A stretch of DNA of 64,000 bases from Microbacterium testaceum (GCF_020781835.1 NZ_JAJGNJ010000003.1:372001-436000), one strand, 5' to 3'; positions 33,564 through 42,462 are shown, counted from the first letter of the stretch. Notes: generated from the sequence alone by a model not told the origin. Numbers and translations are program-made.

Positions 33564-34893
33564 CGACGGTCTCCTCGGCGGTGGCGCTCGACGCCGCCCA
33601 CGGCGAGGCGGCGCGGCGCTCCTGCTCGCGCTGGACCCAGCGCTCCTGCCACGCGTCGTTGGCCGCGATCGTGTCCATCGCGAGGGGACCGGTGAGCCTC
33701 GCGGCGTCCTCCTCGCTCACGGGGTGCGAGGGCGTCTGCCCGCCCGCGGCGAAGGCGTCGATCGCGCGCAGCAGCAGACGACGGTTGGCGGTCACGGCGC
33801 GGTCCGAGACACCGAGGCGCTCGACGGTCCGATCCTGGATCGGCCCCATGCTCTCCACGGCCCACTGGTCGTGGACGTTGATGTCCAGACCCATACCGGT
33901 GTACGTCAGTTCCTCCTGCTCCTGCGGGTCGAAGCCCCAGTTGTTGTCCCGGTTGCGGGTGGGCCGGTAATCGGGAAGCGTCACGCCCTCCAGCCGCTGC
34001 TGCAGGAGCGTCTCCTTGTCGGTGACCTCGGCGAAGTCGTACCAGATCATGTACCAGTAGTGATGCTCGTCGTCGATCGGCACGTGCCACTGCGTGAACA
34101 CCTTGGTGTTGCCGAACGGGACGACGAACGCGTTCGGGAACAACAGGTTCGTGACGCGGACGTGCTTGATGTCCTCGGTGAGCTGCCGCAGCGCGAAGAC
34201 GCGGAGGCCGTGCTCGGCGCTCTCGACCTCGATGTCGGGGCGGTAGCTCTCGCCCACGAGCATCGAGAGCTTCTTGCCGGTGCCCTCGACCTCCTCGGCG
34301 AACTGCTGCCCGTACATCTCGCGCGGGTCCTCCTGGATGAAGCGGTGCAGGAACGACACGTGGCTCGGGTCGATGCCGCCCTCCAGGCCCTGCAGCCAGT
34401 TGCAGTCCCACAGGCCCTTGAACGCGAAGGTGTACTCGTCGGGGGCGACGAAGCAGTCGTAGTGCGGGAACGGCGGCGGGTCACCCGCCCCCATGTAGGT
34501 GAAGATGATGCCGTTCTTCTCCACGCACGGGTAGTTGGCGATGCGGATCTTGCCGAGGAACTGGCTGTGCTCGGGCTCGGCCGGCTGCTCGACGCAGCGA
34601 CCCTCGCCGTCGTAGAGCCAGCCGTGGTAGAGGCACCGGATGCCGTCCTCCTCGAGGCGGCCGTACGACAGGTCGACGCCACGGTGCGCGCAGTAGCGGC
34701 TGATGAGCCCCCAGCCCTCTCTCTTCTTGAACAGCACGAGGTCTTCGCTCATGATGCGGACGGCTTTGACCGGTCGCTCCCCCGGCATCTCCGAGACGAG
34801 CGCGGCGGGCTGCCAGTACGAGCGCAGCAGGTTGCCGAGGGGAGTGCCGGGACCGGACCGGGTGATCTTCTCGTTGTCTTCCTGCTTCAGCAT
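33556..34893 (-). CDS. Rieske non-heme iron oxygenase, alpha subunit (phthalate dioxygenase-like)
   Basis: 445 aa. The Rieske 2Fe-2S motif CAHRGVDLSYG...CLYHGW lies near residues 68-92. The mononuclear iron site is GGIDPSHVSFLHRF near residue 175 (Asp, two His). The opening SGPGTPLGNLLRSYWQPA is typical of the phthalate 4,5-dioxygenase/N-demethylase group, which works without a beta subunit; none is encoded nearby. It hydroxylates or oxidatively dealkylates an aromatic or N-alkyl substrate with electrons from the adjacent reductase, which ends 43 bp upstream. Next to a GS-like gene, the substrate may be a gamma-glutamylated amine (inference). Confidence 0.93.
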   Translation of the reverse strand: MLKQEDNEKITRSGPGTPLGNLLRSYWQPAALVSEMPGERPVKAVRIMSEDLVLFKKREGWGLISRYCAHRGVDLSYGRLEEDGIRCLYHGWLYDGEGRCVEQPAEPEHSQFLGKIRIANYPCVEKNGIIFTYMGAGDPPPFPHYDCFVAPDEYTFAFKGLWDCNWLQGLEGGIDPSHVSFLHRFIQEDPREMYGQQFAEEVEGTGKKLSMLVGESYRPDIEVESAEHGLRVFALRQLTEDIKHVRVTNLLFPNAFVVPFGNTKVFTQWHVPIDDEHHYWYMIWYDFAEVTDKETLLQQRLEGVTLPDYRPTRNRDNNWGFDPQEQEELTYTGMGLDINVHDQWAVESMGPIQDRTVERLGVSDRAVTANRRLLLRAIDAFAAGGQTPSHPVSEEDAARLTGPLAMDTIAANDAWQERWVQREQERRAASPWAASSATAEETVDA

Positions 34894-34936
34894 CGCCGTC
34901 GCCCTTCGTGATCGGTGTCGGTTGTGTCCGGGGCCT

Positions 34937-35884
34937 TCAGGCCTGGAGCACGAGGAGGGGGCACGCGGACCGCGAGACGCAGACCATCATGCAGTCGTTC
35001 GCGGCGCGCTCCTGGGCCGTGAGGACGAAGTCCCGGTGCTCGACCTCGCCCTCGAGCACGCCCGTCTCGCAGCTGCCGCAGATGCCCTCCTCGCAGTCGG
35101 AGAGCACGTCGACACCCGCTTCGCGGATGACCTCGAGCACACTCTGCTCGGGCTCGACGGTCAGCTCGACGCCCGTGAGCGCGAGGCGCACCGCGAACGG
35201 TCCGCCGGGCTCGTACTCCACGACCGGGGCGGTGAAGTACTCCAGGTGGAGACGACCGGATGCCTCGGGCACCAGGCGCGTGACCTCCTCGAGCATGCGC
35301 GCGGGTCCGCACGCGTATACCGCGGCGTTCGGGTGCGCCGCGAGCTCGGCCACGAGGTCGGCGCGCACGCCCTCGTCACGGGCGACGACGTCGACCGCCC
35401 CGCCGGGGATCGCGCCGAGGTCGTCGAGGAACGCCATCCGGGTACGGGAGGCACCGAGGTACAGCACCCGCCACGGCACGCCCGCTGCAGCGGCGGCGCG
35501 CACCATGGGCACAATCGGCGTGATGCCGATGCCGCCCGCGAGGAACAGGTACTCGTCGGCGGGGTCGAGGCCGAAGTGGTTGCGCGGTCCGCGGAGCGTC
35601 ACGACATCGCCCGGGCGCAGCCGCTCGTGCACGGCGCGGGAACCGCCACGGCTCTGCTCCTCGCGCAGGACCGCGACCCGGTAGCGCGCCGAGCCGGGCT
35701 CGCCGCACAGGGAGTACTGCCGGACCGGGGCGCCCGTGAGCGCAAGATCGACGTGGGCGCCGGGCGTCCACTCGGGCAGCGGCCCGTCCACGCCCTCGAG
35801 TTCGACCGCCATCACGTCGGCGGTCTCGAGCGTCAAGGAGCGCACGCGGGCGCGGAGCTCGGTGGCATCCTCTCGCGTGGTCAT
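34937..35884 (-). CDS. Oxygenase reductase (flavin, NAD(P)H and plant-type 2Fe-2S domains)
   Basis: 315 aa class IA reductase. Flavin-binding RQYSLCGEPG near residue 55, nucleotide-binding LAGGIGITPIVPMVRAA and YACGPARMLEEV, and a C-terminal ferredoxin domain with cysteines in SDCEEGICGSCETGV and CMMVC. This is the phthalate dioxygenase reductase layout. It is the first gene of the six-gene operon: its ATG (35882-35884) lies 6 bp after a TAGGAT -10-like box inside operator site D, so its mRNA is probably leaderless. Confidence 0.94.
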   Translation of the reverse strand: MTTREDATELRARVRSLTLETADVMAVELEGVDGPLPEWTPGAHVDLALTGAPVRQYSLCGEPGSARYRVAVLREEQSRGGSRAVHERLRPGDVVTLRGPRNHFGLDPADEYLFLAGGIGITPIVPMVRAAAAAGVPWRVLYLGASRTRMAFLDDLGAIPGGAVDVVARDEGVRADLVAELAAHPNAAVYACGPARMLEEVTRLVPEASGRLHLEYFTAPVVEYEPGGPFAVRLALTGVELTVEPEQSVLEVIREAGVDVLSDCEEGICGSCETGVLEGEVEHRDFVLTAQERAANDCMMVCVSRSACPLLVLQA

Positions 35885-35917
35885 GTTTGGATCCTAACAG
35901 ATGTGGATTGGATCCCG
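35885..35917 (-). promoter_or_regulatory. Site D: tandem GGATCC operator and leaderless-type promoter
   Basis: GGATCC starts at 35889 and 35910, 21 bp apart. Read on the minus strand, TTAGGATCCAAAC is followed directly by the reductase ATG, nearly identical to site A (TTTAGGATCCAAGC then ATG). The spacer also separates the rightward GntR gene, so this is the natural autoregulatory position. Confidence 0.75.
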
Positions 35918-35925
35918 ACTGCGCG

Positions 35926-35940
35926 ACCTGGGAGCCAGGT
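35926..35940. promoter_or_regulatory. Second inverted repeat in the reductase-GntR spacer
   Basis: ACCTGG-GAG-CCAGGT is a perfect 6-bp-arm inverted repeat 9 bp beyond site D and 87 bp before the GntR start. It may be an additional regulator site or part of the GntR promoter region; it is not seen at the other four GGATCC sites. Confidence 0.35.
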
Positions 35941-36026
35941 GGGCGTGGATTGCGTGGCATCCGGGTCCCCTTCTGCTAGGTTCGCAAGTCGCGGGAGCGC
36001 GACCACGACCGACGAAGAGGGGCAGC

Positions 36027-36749
36027 ATGGCCGCACGGGGGGACACCGATATCTCGGCGACGGGAGGGCACGCCCTCGTCGACGAGATCGCCGCGAAAAT
36101 CCGGGAACGCATCATGTCGGGCGATATCCCCATCGGCGCTCAGCTTCGTCAGGCCGAGCTCGCGAACGACTTCGGCGTGAGCCGCACCCCGGTGCGCGAG
36201 GCGCTACGCCAGCTGCAGACCGGCGGACTGATCGAAGTGCTCCCCAATCGCGGCGCCGTCGTGCGCGTGCCGGCGCCGTGGGAGGTGCGCGAGGCCTACG
36301 AGGTACGCGCCGAGCTCGAGGCGCTGGCCGCCGCGCGGGCGGTCGAGCGCATCTCACGGGGCGATGTCGCCCGGCTGCGCGAGGCGAACCAGGACATGTA
36401 CGACCGCTCGCTCGCGCGCGAACGCGGCGAGGCGGACCCCGCGCTGGCCAGCCGCCGCGAGAACGACGTGTTCCACAACACCATCGCGCAGGTCTCCGCG
36501 AACGCGCGCCTGGCCCGTGCGATCGAGGAGATCAACGAGACCTTCCCCCGCAACGTGTCGGCCCAGCTCCTCGTGGGCGACGACCGTCACCGCGAAGAGA
36601 ACTTCCAGGAGCACGTGCGCATCATCGAGGCGATCGAGCGCGGCGACGCCGAGGCCGCCCGCCGCGAGATGCGCGAGCACGTGCTGAAGGCCGGCGAGCA
36701 GCTGGCCCGCTGGTACGAGCGCCGCTCCGCGACGGTGTTCACGGGCTGA
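36027..36749 (+). CDS. GntR-family regulator, FCD (FadR/VanR-like) type
   Basis: 240 aa. N-terminal winged helix about residues 12-80 with the GntR signature QAELANDFGVSRTPVREALRQ and LIEVLPNRGAVVRVP. The C-terminal FCD ligand domain (about 85-230) contains EVREAYEVRAELE and later acidic/His positions (HNTIAQ, HREENFQEHVRIIEA) fitting the FCD metal/ligand site. ATG 36027 follows AGAGGGG. It is the only GntR gene in the window and lies next to site D. Some FCD-type regulators, for example VanR, use TTGGATCC-like palindromes, so it is the best candidate to bind sites A-E. Confidence 0.88.
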   Translation: MAARGDTDISATGGHALVDEIAAKIRERIMSGDIPIGAQLRQAELANDFGVSRTPVREALRQLQTGGLIEVLPNRGAVVRVPAPWEVREAYEVRAELEALAAARAVERISRGDVARLREANQDMYDRSLARERGEADPALASRRENDVFHNTIAQVSANARLARAIEEINETFPRNVSAQLLVGDDRHREENFQEHVRIIEAIERGDAEAARREMREHVLKAGEQLARWYERRSATVFTG

Positions 36750-36795
36750 GTGCATGGCCCGGAAAGGTCGGGCCACGTCCACGTCGCGGAGAACA

Positions 36796-36824
36796 AGAAT
36801 CCCCCCGCAAGGCGAGGGGATTCT
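36796..36824 (+). terminator. Hairpin after the GntR gene
   Basis: AGAATCCCC (36796-36804) and GGGGATTCT (36816-36824) give a perfect 9-bp stem with an 11-base loop, 47 bp after the GntR stop. Probable terminator; no T-run. Confidence 0.55.
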
Positions 36825-36881
36825 GGGATAGGCACGACGGTCCAAGCCCGTCGCTCTGCACTCCACGGTACGTTCTAGGTC

Positions 36882-37604
36882 GTGTCGAGTCAACCTGATG
36901 TCCGGCGGCTCCTCCTGAGTGAGCCCCGATTGCGGCCCTATCTGGACGACGCCGGCGAGGATCTCGAGCGCGCCTGGTCGACCTATCTCTGGGCGAACGA
37001 ACTGTCCGGCGCGCTCCACGCCCAGATCTCGCTGGTCGAGGTAGCGATCCGCAACGCTCTGGATCGTGCGGTGTCCACATGGAACGTCAGGAACGGCGGA
37101 TCGGCAGAGTGGACTCTCGCGGGCAATGCCCAAGAGCCTCTCTATGCACTACTGAAGGACGACCTCAACAAGGCCCGAAGAGCCGCCGCACGTGAGGCAG
37201 GGCTTCGCACGACCGGTCACCCTCGACACGGAGCGCTCGCTGGGCACGATGACATCGTGGCGCAACTGATGTTCGGCACGTGGGTCAAGCTGCTGCAGCC
37301 CATGTCGAAGGTCGAATCACCTCATCGTCAGGTGGCCTTGTGGTCAGCTGGCCTGAACGCTGCGTTCCCAGGGGCGGACCAATCTGACGCGGGGAGGGCG
37401 AAAATCGGTGAGCAACTCGACAGCATTCGGCGTCTGCGAAATCGCGTTGCGCATCACGACAACCTCCTCAGCGTCAAGACGAGTAGCCGCCTGAACCAGA
37501 TGCTCTCGCTCGTGCACAAAGCCAATGCGGCCTACCCCAGGCTCGTGATGGCGAACAGCAGTGTCCGGCGCATCGCCCGCGACGACCCCCGGCGGGTCAA
37601 GTAG
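36882..37604 (+). CDS. Abi-like protein with HEPN-type motif
   Basis: 240 aa. The layout matches the Abi_2/AbiF-like family: LRPYLDDAGEDLERAWSTYLW at the start, SGALHAQISLVEVAIRNALDR, and a C-terminal RRLRNRVAHHDNL carrying the RxxxxH motif of HEPN domains, a class of RNases common in phage-defence and abortive-infection systems. The GTG at 36882 fits the family N-terminus. Base and codon use is less GC-biased than in the flanking catabolic genes. No antitoxin (MNT) or restriction gene is adjacent. Defence function is inferred from the family only. Confidence 0.75.
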   Translation: MSSQPDVRRLLLSEPRLRPYLDDAGEDLERAWSTYLWANELSGALHAQISLVEVAIRNALDRAVSTWNVRNGGSAEWTLAGNAQEPLYALLKDDLNKARRAAAREAGLRTTGHPRHGALAGHDDIVAQLMFGTWVKLLQPMSKVESPHRQVALWSAGLNAAFPGADQSDAGRAKIGEQLDSIRRLRNRVAHHDNLLSVKTSSRLNQMLSLVHKANAAYPRLVMANSSVRRIARDDPRRVK

Positions 37605-37935
37605 CCGAAGGCGTTACGCGAGCCTGCCTCATTCTCGGACTCCTGCCCTCAGGCGCCCTCGCCGCCAGGCACCTCCCGCTCCAGCGCACCCGATATCCCG
37701 CGCACGGCTGGCGGCGCTCTATCGCACCCCGCGCGTCGACGTCATTTGCCACCGGCTCCACGTCGCTTACTCAGACTGGCGTGACCGCTGGTGTCACGTC
37801 AGTCTCAATAAGTTCGAATCGAGACTCACTGATGTGTACCGAATCGCTGTAATGGAGTCTCGGACGAATCATCCGGAGACGCATCAGGGCGGAGCGTCCC
37901 CACTCGGCCGTCGTCGCCCGCACCCCTAGGTCTCG
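37605..37935. other. Intergenic stretch of 331 bp with one hairpin
   Basis: I see no convincing gene in this interval between the Abi-like gene and the lipoprotein gene. It contains a hairpin at 37773-37805: AGACTG-G-CGTGAC, 7-base loop, GTCACG-T-CAGTCT, i.e. 12 paired bases plus a G.U position. This may terminate one or both converging genes. Composition is lower in GC than the surroundings, as in both neighbouring genes. Confidence 0.5.
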
Positions 37936-39771
37936 TCAGTTGCAGAACTCGGCGGGCAGATACGCGCCCCCCACGTCGATTGCCCACACGAAACCCTCCG
38001 GCGTCACGCCCACGCCGATCTCGCGACCCGCGTCATGCAAGACGTACATCGATCCATACGGAGTATGGGCATTTGGCGCGACCCGGTACCCCAGCGCTTT
38101 CAAGTCCGATTCGGACGAGCCGAGCGTGATGCCTTCGGCCGTCGCCGGAGCCCCCTCGACCTTTGCCGATATCTCGCCGCCTCCGGCGACGAGGAAGATG
38201 TAGTGGGCGGGATTCTCGCCCCACACGGAAACGAACCAGTCCTGCGAACTCCCATCGCAGCGCAGCGCGTGGCTGCCGAGAGCTGGCTCGACCGTGGACC
38301 AGGGCCCGTCGAATGTCGCCGGTCCGATGCCCGCCCCTGAGATAAGCCATGGTTTCGGTGCGAGAGCCTGAGGATTCAGGGAGATCCTGAGTGCGCGGGT
38401 CTCACGGGATGCTGCTTGATCCGCCGAATAGTCGGTGAGGTCGATGAGTAGACCCAATCCCGAGAAGAGGATCGTCACCTGACCGAGCAGCTTCCCGGCG
38501 CTCTTCATCGCGGCCGACGGCTCCAGACCGCGCCGCGCGAGCTCGGCGGCATACGTCTTCATGATGAGATCCGTGTTCCCGTAGGCGCAATTCAGCACGG
38601 CCGCAGACACTCTGATGGCGTCGCCGCCGGCGGCGTTCACGCCGGAGGCGCACGTTGCGAAGATAATGCCGAAGGCGACAAGCCCGTCGGATTTGGCTGC
38701 GCCCATACCCGCAATGAGACGGGCGCCCGTAGACGCCATGTACTGCTCCATGCTGGGAGCCGGGAGCTCCAGCAAGAAATCCGAGGCGAAGCCCGTGAGC
38801 GCGGACGCAGGGATGCCGAAACTGATCTCCTCACCCGAGCCGACGAACCGTCCGGAATTGAACAGTTCGGCAATGGATTCTCCGATGGCGCTGTCGACGC
38901 CGCCGATGGTGTCGATCGCGGTTGCGAGGTTCTGCTCGTACGTCGAGTTGTACTCCCACACCGGATCAACCGCCAGATTCACCGGGAACCCGTAGCCGCG
39001 GTTCGATCGCGCCTTCAGGACGAGCACGTCGGGATTGCTCGCGTCGTGCCCCGCGCAGAAGCGCACAGAATCTTCCACAGCGAAGCTGACGGGGATGTCG
39101 CTCACCCAATTGGGCGTCGATTGATCGCACTCGGGCAGCTCGACCCGGGACGACAAGTAGCTCGCAGCTGTCCAATAGATGGCGTTCGCACCGTTGGTGG
39201 CGGCTTGCCCCAGCCACTCGCCCGCGTTCCGAGCTACCTCGCCGACCTTCTGACCCGCTTGAGCGGCCGCGTCGCGTACTGATGTCAGCGCTGCAGTAGT
39301 CCCCAACACGAAGTCGTTCCACAACGAGAAGTGGTGGACGATCGCTGTCGCCGTTCTCCGGTCCGCCGAAAGGGTCGTCGGAGTTGCGTACCAGGCCCCA
39401 TACTCCTCGTTCCAGTAAGCGAACGTCGGGTTCGCGTCGTTCGGCAGAGGCGCGGCATATGTACGACTCAGGGTTGCACCCTCAGCAGGGAGTTCACCAT
39501 CGAGTGAAACCTCGACCGGGGTTCCGAAGACGACATCGAGACCGCCCGCGATTTCGGACATGCCGTCGACGGCCGCCAGTGCCTCGCCCTCGGGAGCGGG
39601 CACCACGACTGTCGGCTGAACATCGCCCGGGACCGTGGCGGTGAGCGCAGTGGCTTGACCATTCGACGCGTCCGGGGATGGAATGCAGGCCGATAGACCG
39701 AGGACGAGCGCGGACGCCATCCCGACAGCAACAAGTCGCCTCACGATCGGATGACGATTCACGGCCAGCAT
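37936..39771 (-). CDS. Large exported lipoprotein of unknown function
   Basis: 611 aa. Signal peptide RRLVAVGMASALVLGLSAC with lipobox Cys near residue 29. The mature protein has no domain I recognise. An immunoglobulin-like or beta-rich first part (to about 150, ending FSLWNDFVLG) precedes a helical Ala-rich stretch, then paired cysteines (LPECDQS, VRFCAGH) and a hydrophobic segment LLGQVTILFSGLGLLI. The C-terminal 110 residues include ALRCDGSSQDWFVSVWG and an end in AEFCN. A GTG at codon 4 has better spacing from the GGGGGG ribosome-binding stretch and may be the true start. Probably unrelated to the surrounding amine pathway. Confidence 0.75.
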   Translation of the reverse strand: MLAVNRHPIVRRLVAVGMASALVLGLSACIPSPDASNGQATALTATVPGDVQPTVVVPAPEGEALAAVDGMSEIAGGLDVVFGTPVEVSLDGELPAEGATLSRTYAAPLPNDANPTFAYWNEEYGAWYATPTTLSADRRTATAIVHHFSLWNDFVLGTTAALTSVRDAAAQAGQKVGEVARNAGEWLGQAATNGANAIYWTAASYLSSRVELPECDQSTPNWVSDIPVSFAVEDSVRFCAGHDASNPDVLVLKARSNRGYGFPVNLAVDPVWEYNSTYEQNLATAIDTIGGVDSAIGESIAELFNSGRFVGSGEEISFGIPASALTGFASDFLLELPAPSMEQYMASTGARLIAGMGAAKSDGLVAFGIIFATCASGVNAAGGDAIRVSAAVLNCAYGNTDLIMKTYAAELARRGLEPSAAMKSAGKLLGQVTILFSGLGLLIDLTDYSADQAASRETRALRISLNPQALAPKPWLISGAGIGPATFDGPWSTVEPALGSHALRCDGSSQDWFVSVWGENPAHYIFLVAGGGEISAKVEGAPATAEGITLGSSESDLKALGYRVAPNAHTPYGSMYVLHDAGREIGVGVTPEGFVWAIDVGGAYLPAEFCN

Positions 39772-39893
39772 CCCCCCGGTGTAGTCGTTGCCGAAGCATA
39801 TCCGGACGGCCGCGCTGGTCGCATCAGCTTCGGCGCTGCTGCATTCAGCCCACGATGCAGACCGATGGACGGAAGCTCAGCGCACGATGGCCC

Positions 39894-40403
39894 TCAGCCC
39901 ACCACCAGCGGCGCCGCCATCAGCACCGCCGACGCGCCCATCGCCAGCGGCGGCAGCCGCGTGACGAGGGGCCGGTCGCGATGCGCGGTGACGAACAGCA
40001 CCACGCCCCCGACGGCGTACCCGACCACCCCGACGAGGGTGATGGCCACGAGCGGCAGGGCCCCCGCCCCGTGATGAGAAGAACCCGTGGATGCCGGGAC
40101 GTGCGCCGCGAGCAGCAGCGCCGCCATGAGCACAGCGCCCAGGGCGTCAAACGCCCGCATCCTCCGCTCGGCACCGCGCCGCGCCGGCCCCGGAGCCACC
40201 GAGATCAACGCCGCGAGAAGCAGCACCGCCGCCCAGAACACCACCGGCACCCGCGCGCCGCCGACGACCATGTCGCCCATCGCGAGGAGCATCACCGCTG
40301 CGATCAAGAGCTCACGCACGCGTGACGCGGGGCGGTCGGCGGCGACGCAGCACGCGCCCGCCGCCGTCGCCACCAACGCCCCGGCATGCAGCACCTCCCC
40401 CAT
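39894..40403 (-). CDS. Small polytopic membrane protein (possibly DUF5134-like)
   Basis: 169 aa with about five hydrophobic helices (VREL LIAAVMLLAMGDMVVGG region, VVFWAAVLLLAALISVA, ALGAVLMAALLLAAHVP, LPLVAITLVGVVGYAVGG, MGASAVLMAAPLVVG) and a few His residues (SSHHGAG). Size and layout resemble small actinobacterial membrane proteins of the DUF5134 kind, but I am unsure of the family. ATG 40401-40403 shares one base with the amine oxidase stop (TGATG), so it is translated with that enzyme. A role in copper handling or membrane association of the oxidase is possible but unproven. Confidence 0.7.
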   Translation of the reverse strand: MGEVLHAGALVATAAGACCVAADRPASRVRELLIAAVMLLAMGDMVVGGARVPVVFWAAVLLLAALISVAPGPARRGAERRMRAFDALGAVLMAALLLAAHVPASTGSSHHGAGALPLVAITLVGVVGYAVGGVVLFVTAHRDRPLVTRLPPLAMGASAVLMAAPLVVG

Positions 40404-42421
40404 CAGTGCCCGTGGTGCTCGTGGCGTCCGTCGTGCCCGTGGTGGTGCTCGTGCCCGCCGGCGTCGTGCCCGTGGAGCGCGTGCCCCTCGGCCACCGCAC
40501 CGCCCGCTCCCGGCGAAGGCGCATGGCAGTGATCCCCACCCGACGACGGGGGCAGGTCGAGCGAGGGGTTGCGGGTGAAGAAGCCGTCGGGCTCGAACCG
40601 CAGGCCGATGCGGTGCACCGGCATGATCGGCCACTCTTCAGGCTTGGGGTAGTGGTGCACGCCGACGATCGGCCAGAGCACCAGCTCCGCCCCGTCGAGC
40701 GGGCGGTCCGCCTGCTGCCACTCCGTGATGCCCTCGGCCTCGAGCGGCGCCTGGTTGGGGTAGTCGCCAGTGATGAAGCGCTCGTTCGGGTCGTACGCGG
40801 TGGCCCACAGGTGCTTCGAGACGAACGGCGCCTTGCGAGCGACGATGCTGCCGGGCTTGGCGAAGAGACGTGTGGTGTGCATCGCCGACAGCCGGTAGGC
40901 GGTGTTCTCGCCGAAGCGGTTGGTGCGCTCGGTGTTCTCCACCCGCCAGTGCACCGCACGAGACGCGTCGGCCATACGGCCGGCATCCTTCTCGGACGCG
41001 ATGACCTCCGACACCATCTTGACGGCGTTGCCCCAGGGGTTGAGCTCCTCGTCCTCCTCGACCTCGGCGTGCACCTCGACCAGGCGGTTCTTCGGGCCGT
41101 CGATCGCGGTGTCCATCCGCACCGCGAAGTAGTGCTGGTGCGTGGGAGCCTGGACGTTCGGGCTCACCATGCGGCCGTACGCCGGCATCTTGCCGTCGTC
41201 GATTCCCGAGACCGACAGGATGCCGGTGAGCTTGATCTCCAGCTCGATCGAACCGTCCTGGTACAGCGACCAGTAGAAGCCGTAGTCGTAGTTGGCGACG
41301 GTCGCGAAGAACGAGATCACGAGGCGCCGCGAACGGCGGACATCCGCCTCGCCGGTGCGTGTGTTGACGTGCTTCCACAGGATCGAGGAGTCCTCCTCGT
41401 GCAGGCACACGCCGTTCGTGATCGTCTGGGCCTCGCCGAGCCCGTCGAGCACGTGGGCGTCGAAGTAGTGGATCTCGCCGAGGCAGTCGCATCCGAGTTC
41501 CAGGGATGCCGTGAGGGGCCCCGCGCCGTACTCGCCCCAGTCGAAGAAGTTCTTGCGGTACGCCGTCGGGTCGGAGTCCAGGTACGGCACGTACATCTCA
41601 TTGACCGCGGCGCGGCGGAGGACCGGACGCTCGACATCGCCGTCGCGGTACGCGATGTCGTGGAGGACGAGCCCCTCGCGGTGCGTGAATCCGATGCGGA
41701 ACGACCAGTTCTGCCACGTGACCCGGTGCCCCTCGACGGTGAAGCCGGGACCCTCGGGCTGGGTGATCTCCAGCGGCGCGACGTGTCGGTCGGGTCCCCA
41801 CGTGCCCGACCGGTAGTTGCCGCCCTCGCTCGCCATGGGGATGACGCCGTGGTCCTCGATGCGGATGATGTCCAGCGTCTCGAGGTCGAGGATCGGCACG
41901 AGGCCGGCGACCGGCCGGGCGTAGCCGTTGTCATCCGCGCTCTCGCGGTACCAGACCGTGCCCCACGACAGCCGGCGGTCGACGAGGTCCTCCGGTTCGA
42001 AGCCTGTGATGGACTCGGGATCGACCCAGACGTGGGTGGTGTCGGTGATTCCGCGCTTGGCGAGGGCCTCCTTCAGGAGCGGATGCTCGCGGGCCGCGCG
42101 GGCGATCGCGCGCGCCTCGTCGCTCGAGACGCCGGGGCGCTTGGCATCCACCGGGTTCCAGGATGCCAGCGAGGCCTCGGCGCGGTCGGTGCCCGAGGTC
42201 CAGCCGGTGACCTCCCACGCGGCGTGGGCCGCCGGGTTCATGACCACCAGTCGCACGGGACGCCCTTGACCCGGCGCGAGGCTGCAGGCCAGATGCTCTT
42301 CGACCGCGATGCCCCAGAACCGGGGCTCGGAGCCGATGCGCTCGTCCGCGCGCACGAGCGCGGTGATCTCGACGATCTCGCTCGGGGTGAGGGGGTCGCT
42401 CCAGTGCCGGTCGGCGGTCAT
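40403..42421 (-). CDS. Copper amine oxidase with His-rich C-terminal tail
   Basis: 672 aa topaquinone enzyme that oxidises primary amines to aldehydes, ammonia and hydrogen peroxide. The quinone-forming Tyr is in VANYDYGFYW, the catalytic Asp in KNFFDWGEYG, and copper ligands are in THQHYFAVRMD (two His) and VGVHHYPKPEEWP. The end DHCHAPS matches the close of Arthrobacter phenylethylamine/histamine oxidases. About 25 further residues then contain 12 His (GHEHHHGHDGRHEHHGH). That tail may bind copper for self-loading. It follows the gamma-glutamyltransferase gene after 41 bp in the operon led by site E. Confidence 0.95.
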   Translation of the reverse strand: MTADRHWSDPLTPSEIVEITALVRADERIGSEPRFWGIAVEEHLACSLAPGQGRPVRLVVMNPAAHAAWEVTGWTSGTDRAEASLASWNPVDAKRPGVSSDEARAIARAAREHPLLKEALAKRGITDTTHVWVDPESITGFEPEDLVDRRLSWGTVWYRESADDNGYARPVAGLVPILDLETLDIIRIEDHGVIPMASEGGNYRSGTWGPDRHVAPLEITQPEGPGFTVEGHRVTWQNWSFRIGFTHREGLVLHDIAYRDGDVERPVLRRAAVNEMYVPYLDSDPTAYRKNFFDWGEYGAGPLTASLELGCDCLGEIHYFDAHVLDGLGEAQTITNGVCLHEEDSSILWKHVNTRTGEADVRRSRRLVISFFATVANYDYGFYWSLYQDGSIELEIKLTGILSVSGIDDGKMPAYGRMVSPNVQAPTHQHYFAVRMDTAIDGPKNRLVEVHAEVEEDEELNPWGNAVKMVSEVIASEKDAGRMADASRAVHWRVENTERTNRFGENTAYRLSAMHTTRLFAKPGSIVARKAPFVSKHLWATAYDPNERFITGDYPNQAPLEAEGITEWQQADRPLDGAELVLWPIVGVHHYPKPEEWPIMPVHRIGLRFEPDGFFTRNPSLDLPPSSGGDHCHAPSPGAGGAVAEGHALHGHDAGGHEHHHGHDGRHEHHGH

Positions 42422-42462
42422 CGGGTCTCCTTGGTGCGGTGGGGCGGGTGGGGCTGGTCGAT

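Noticed and set aside
36882..37604. HEPN-MNT toxin-antitoxin pair
   Set aside because: No nucleotidyltransferase (MNT) gene is adjacent; the protein fits the solitary Abi-like family better.
36750..39893. Prophage or integrative element
   Set aside because: No integrase, transposase, tRNA gene or direct-repeat attachment site was seen around the HEPN and lipoprotein genes.
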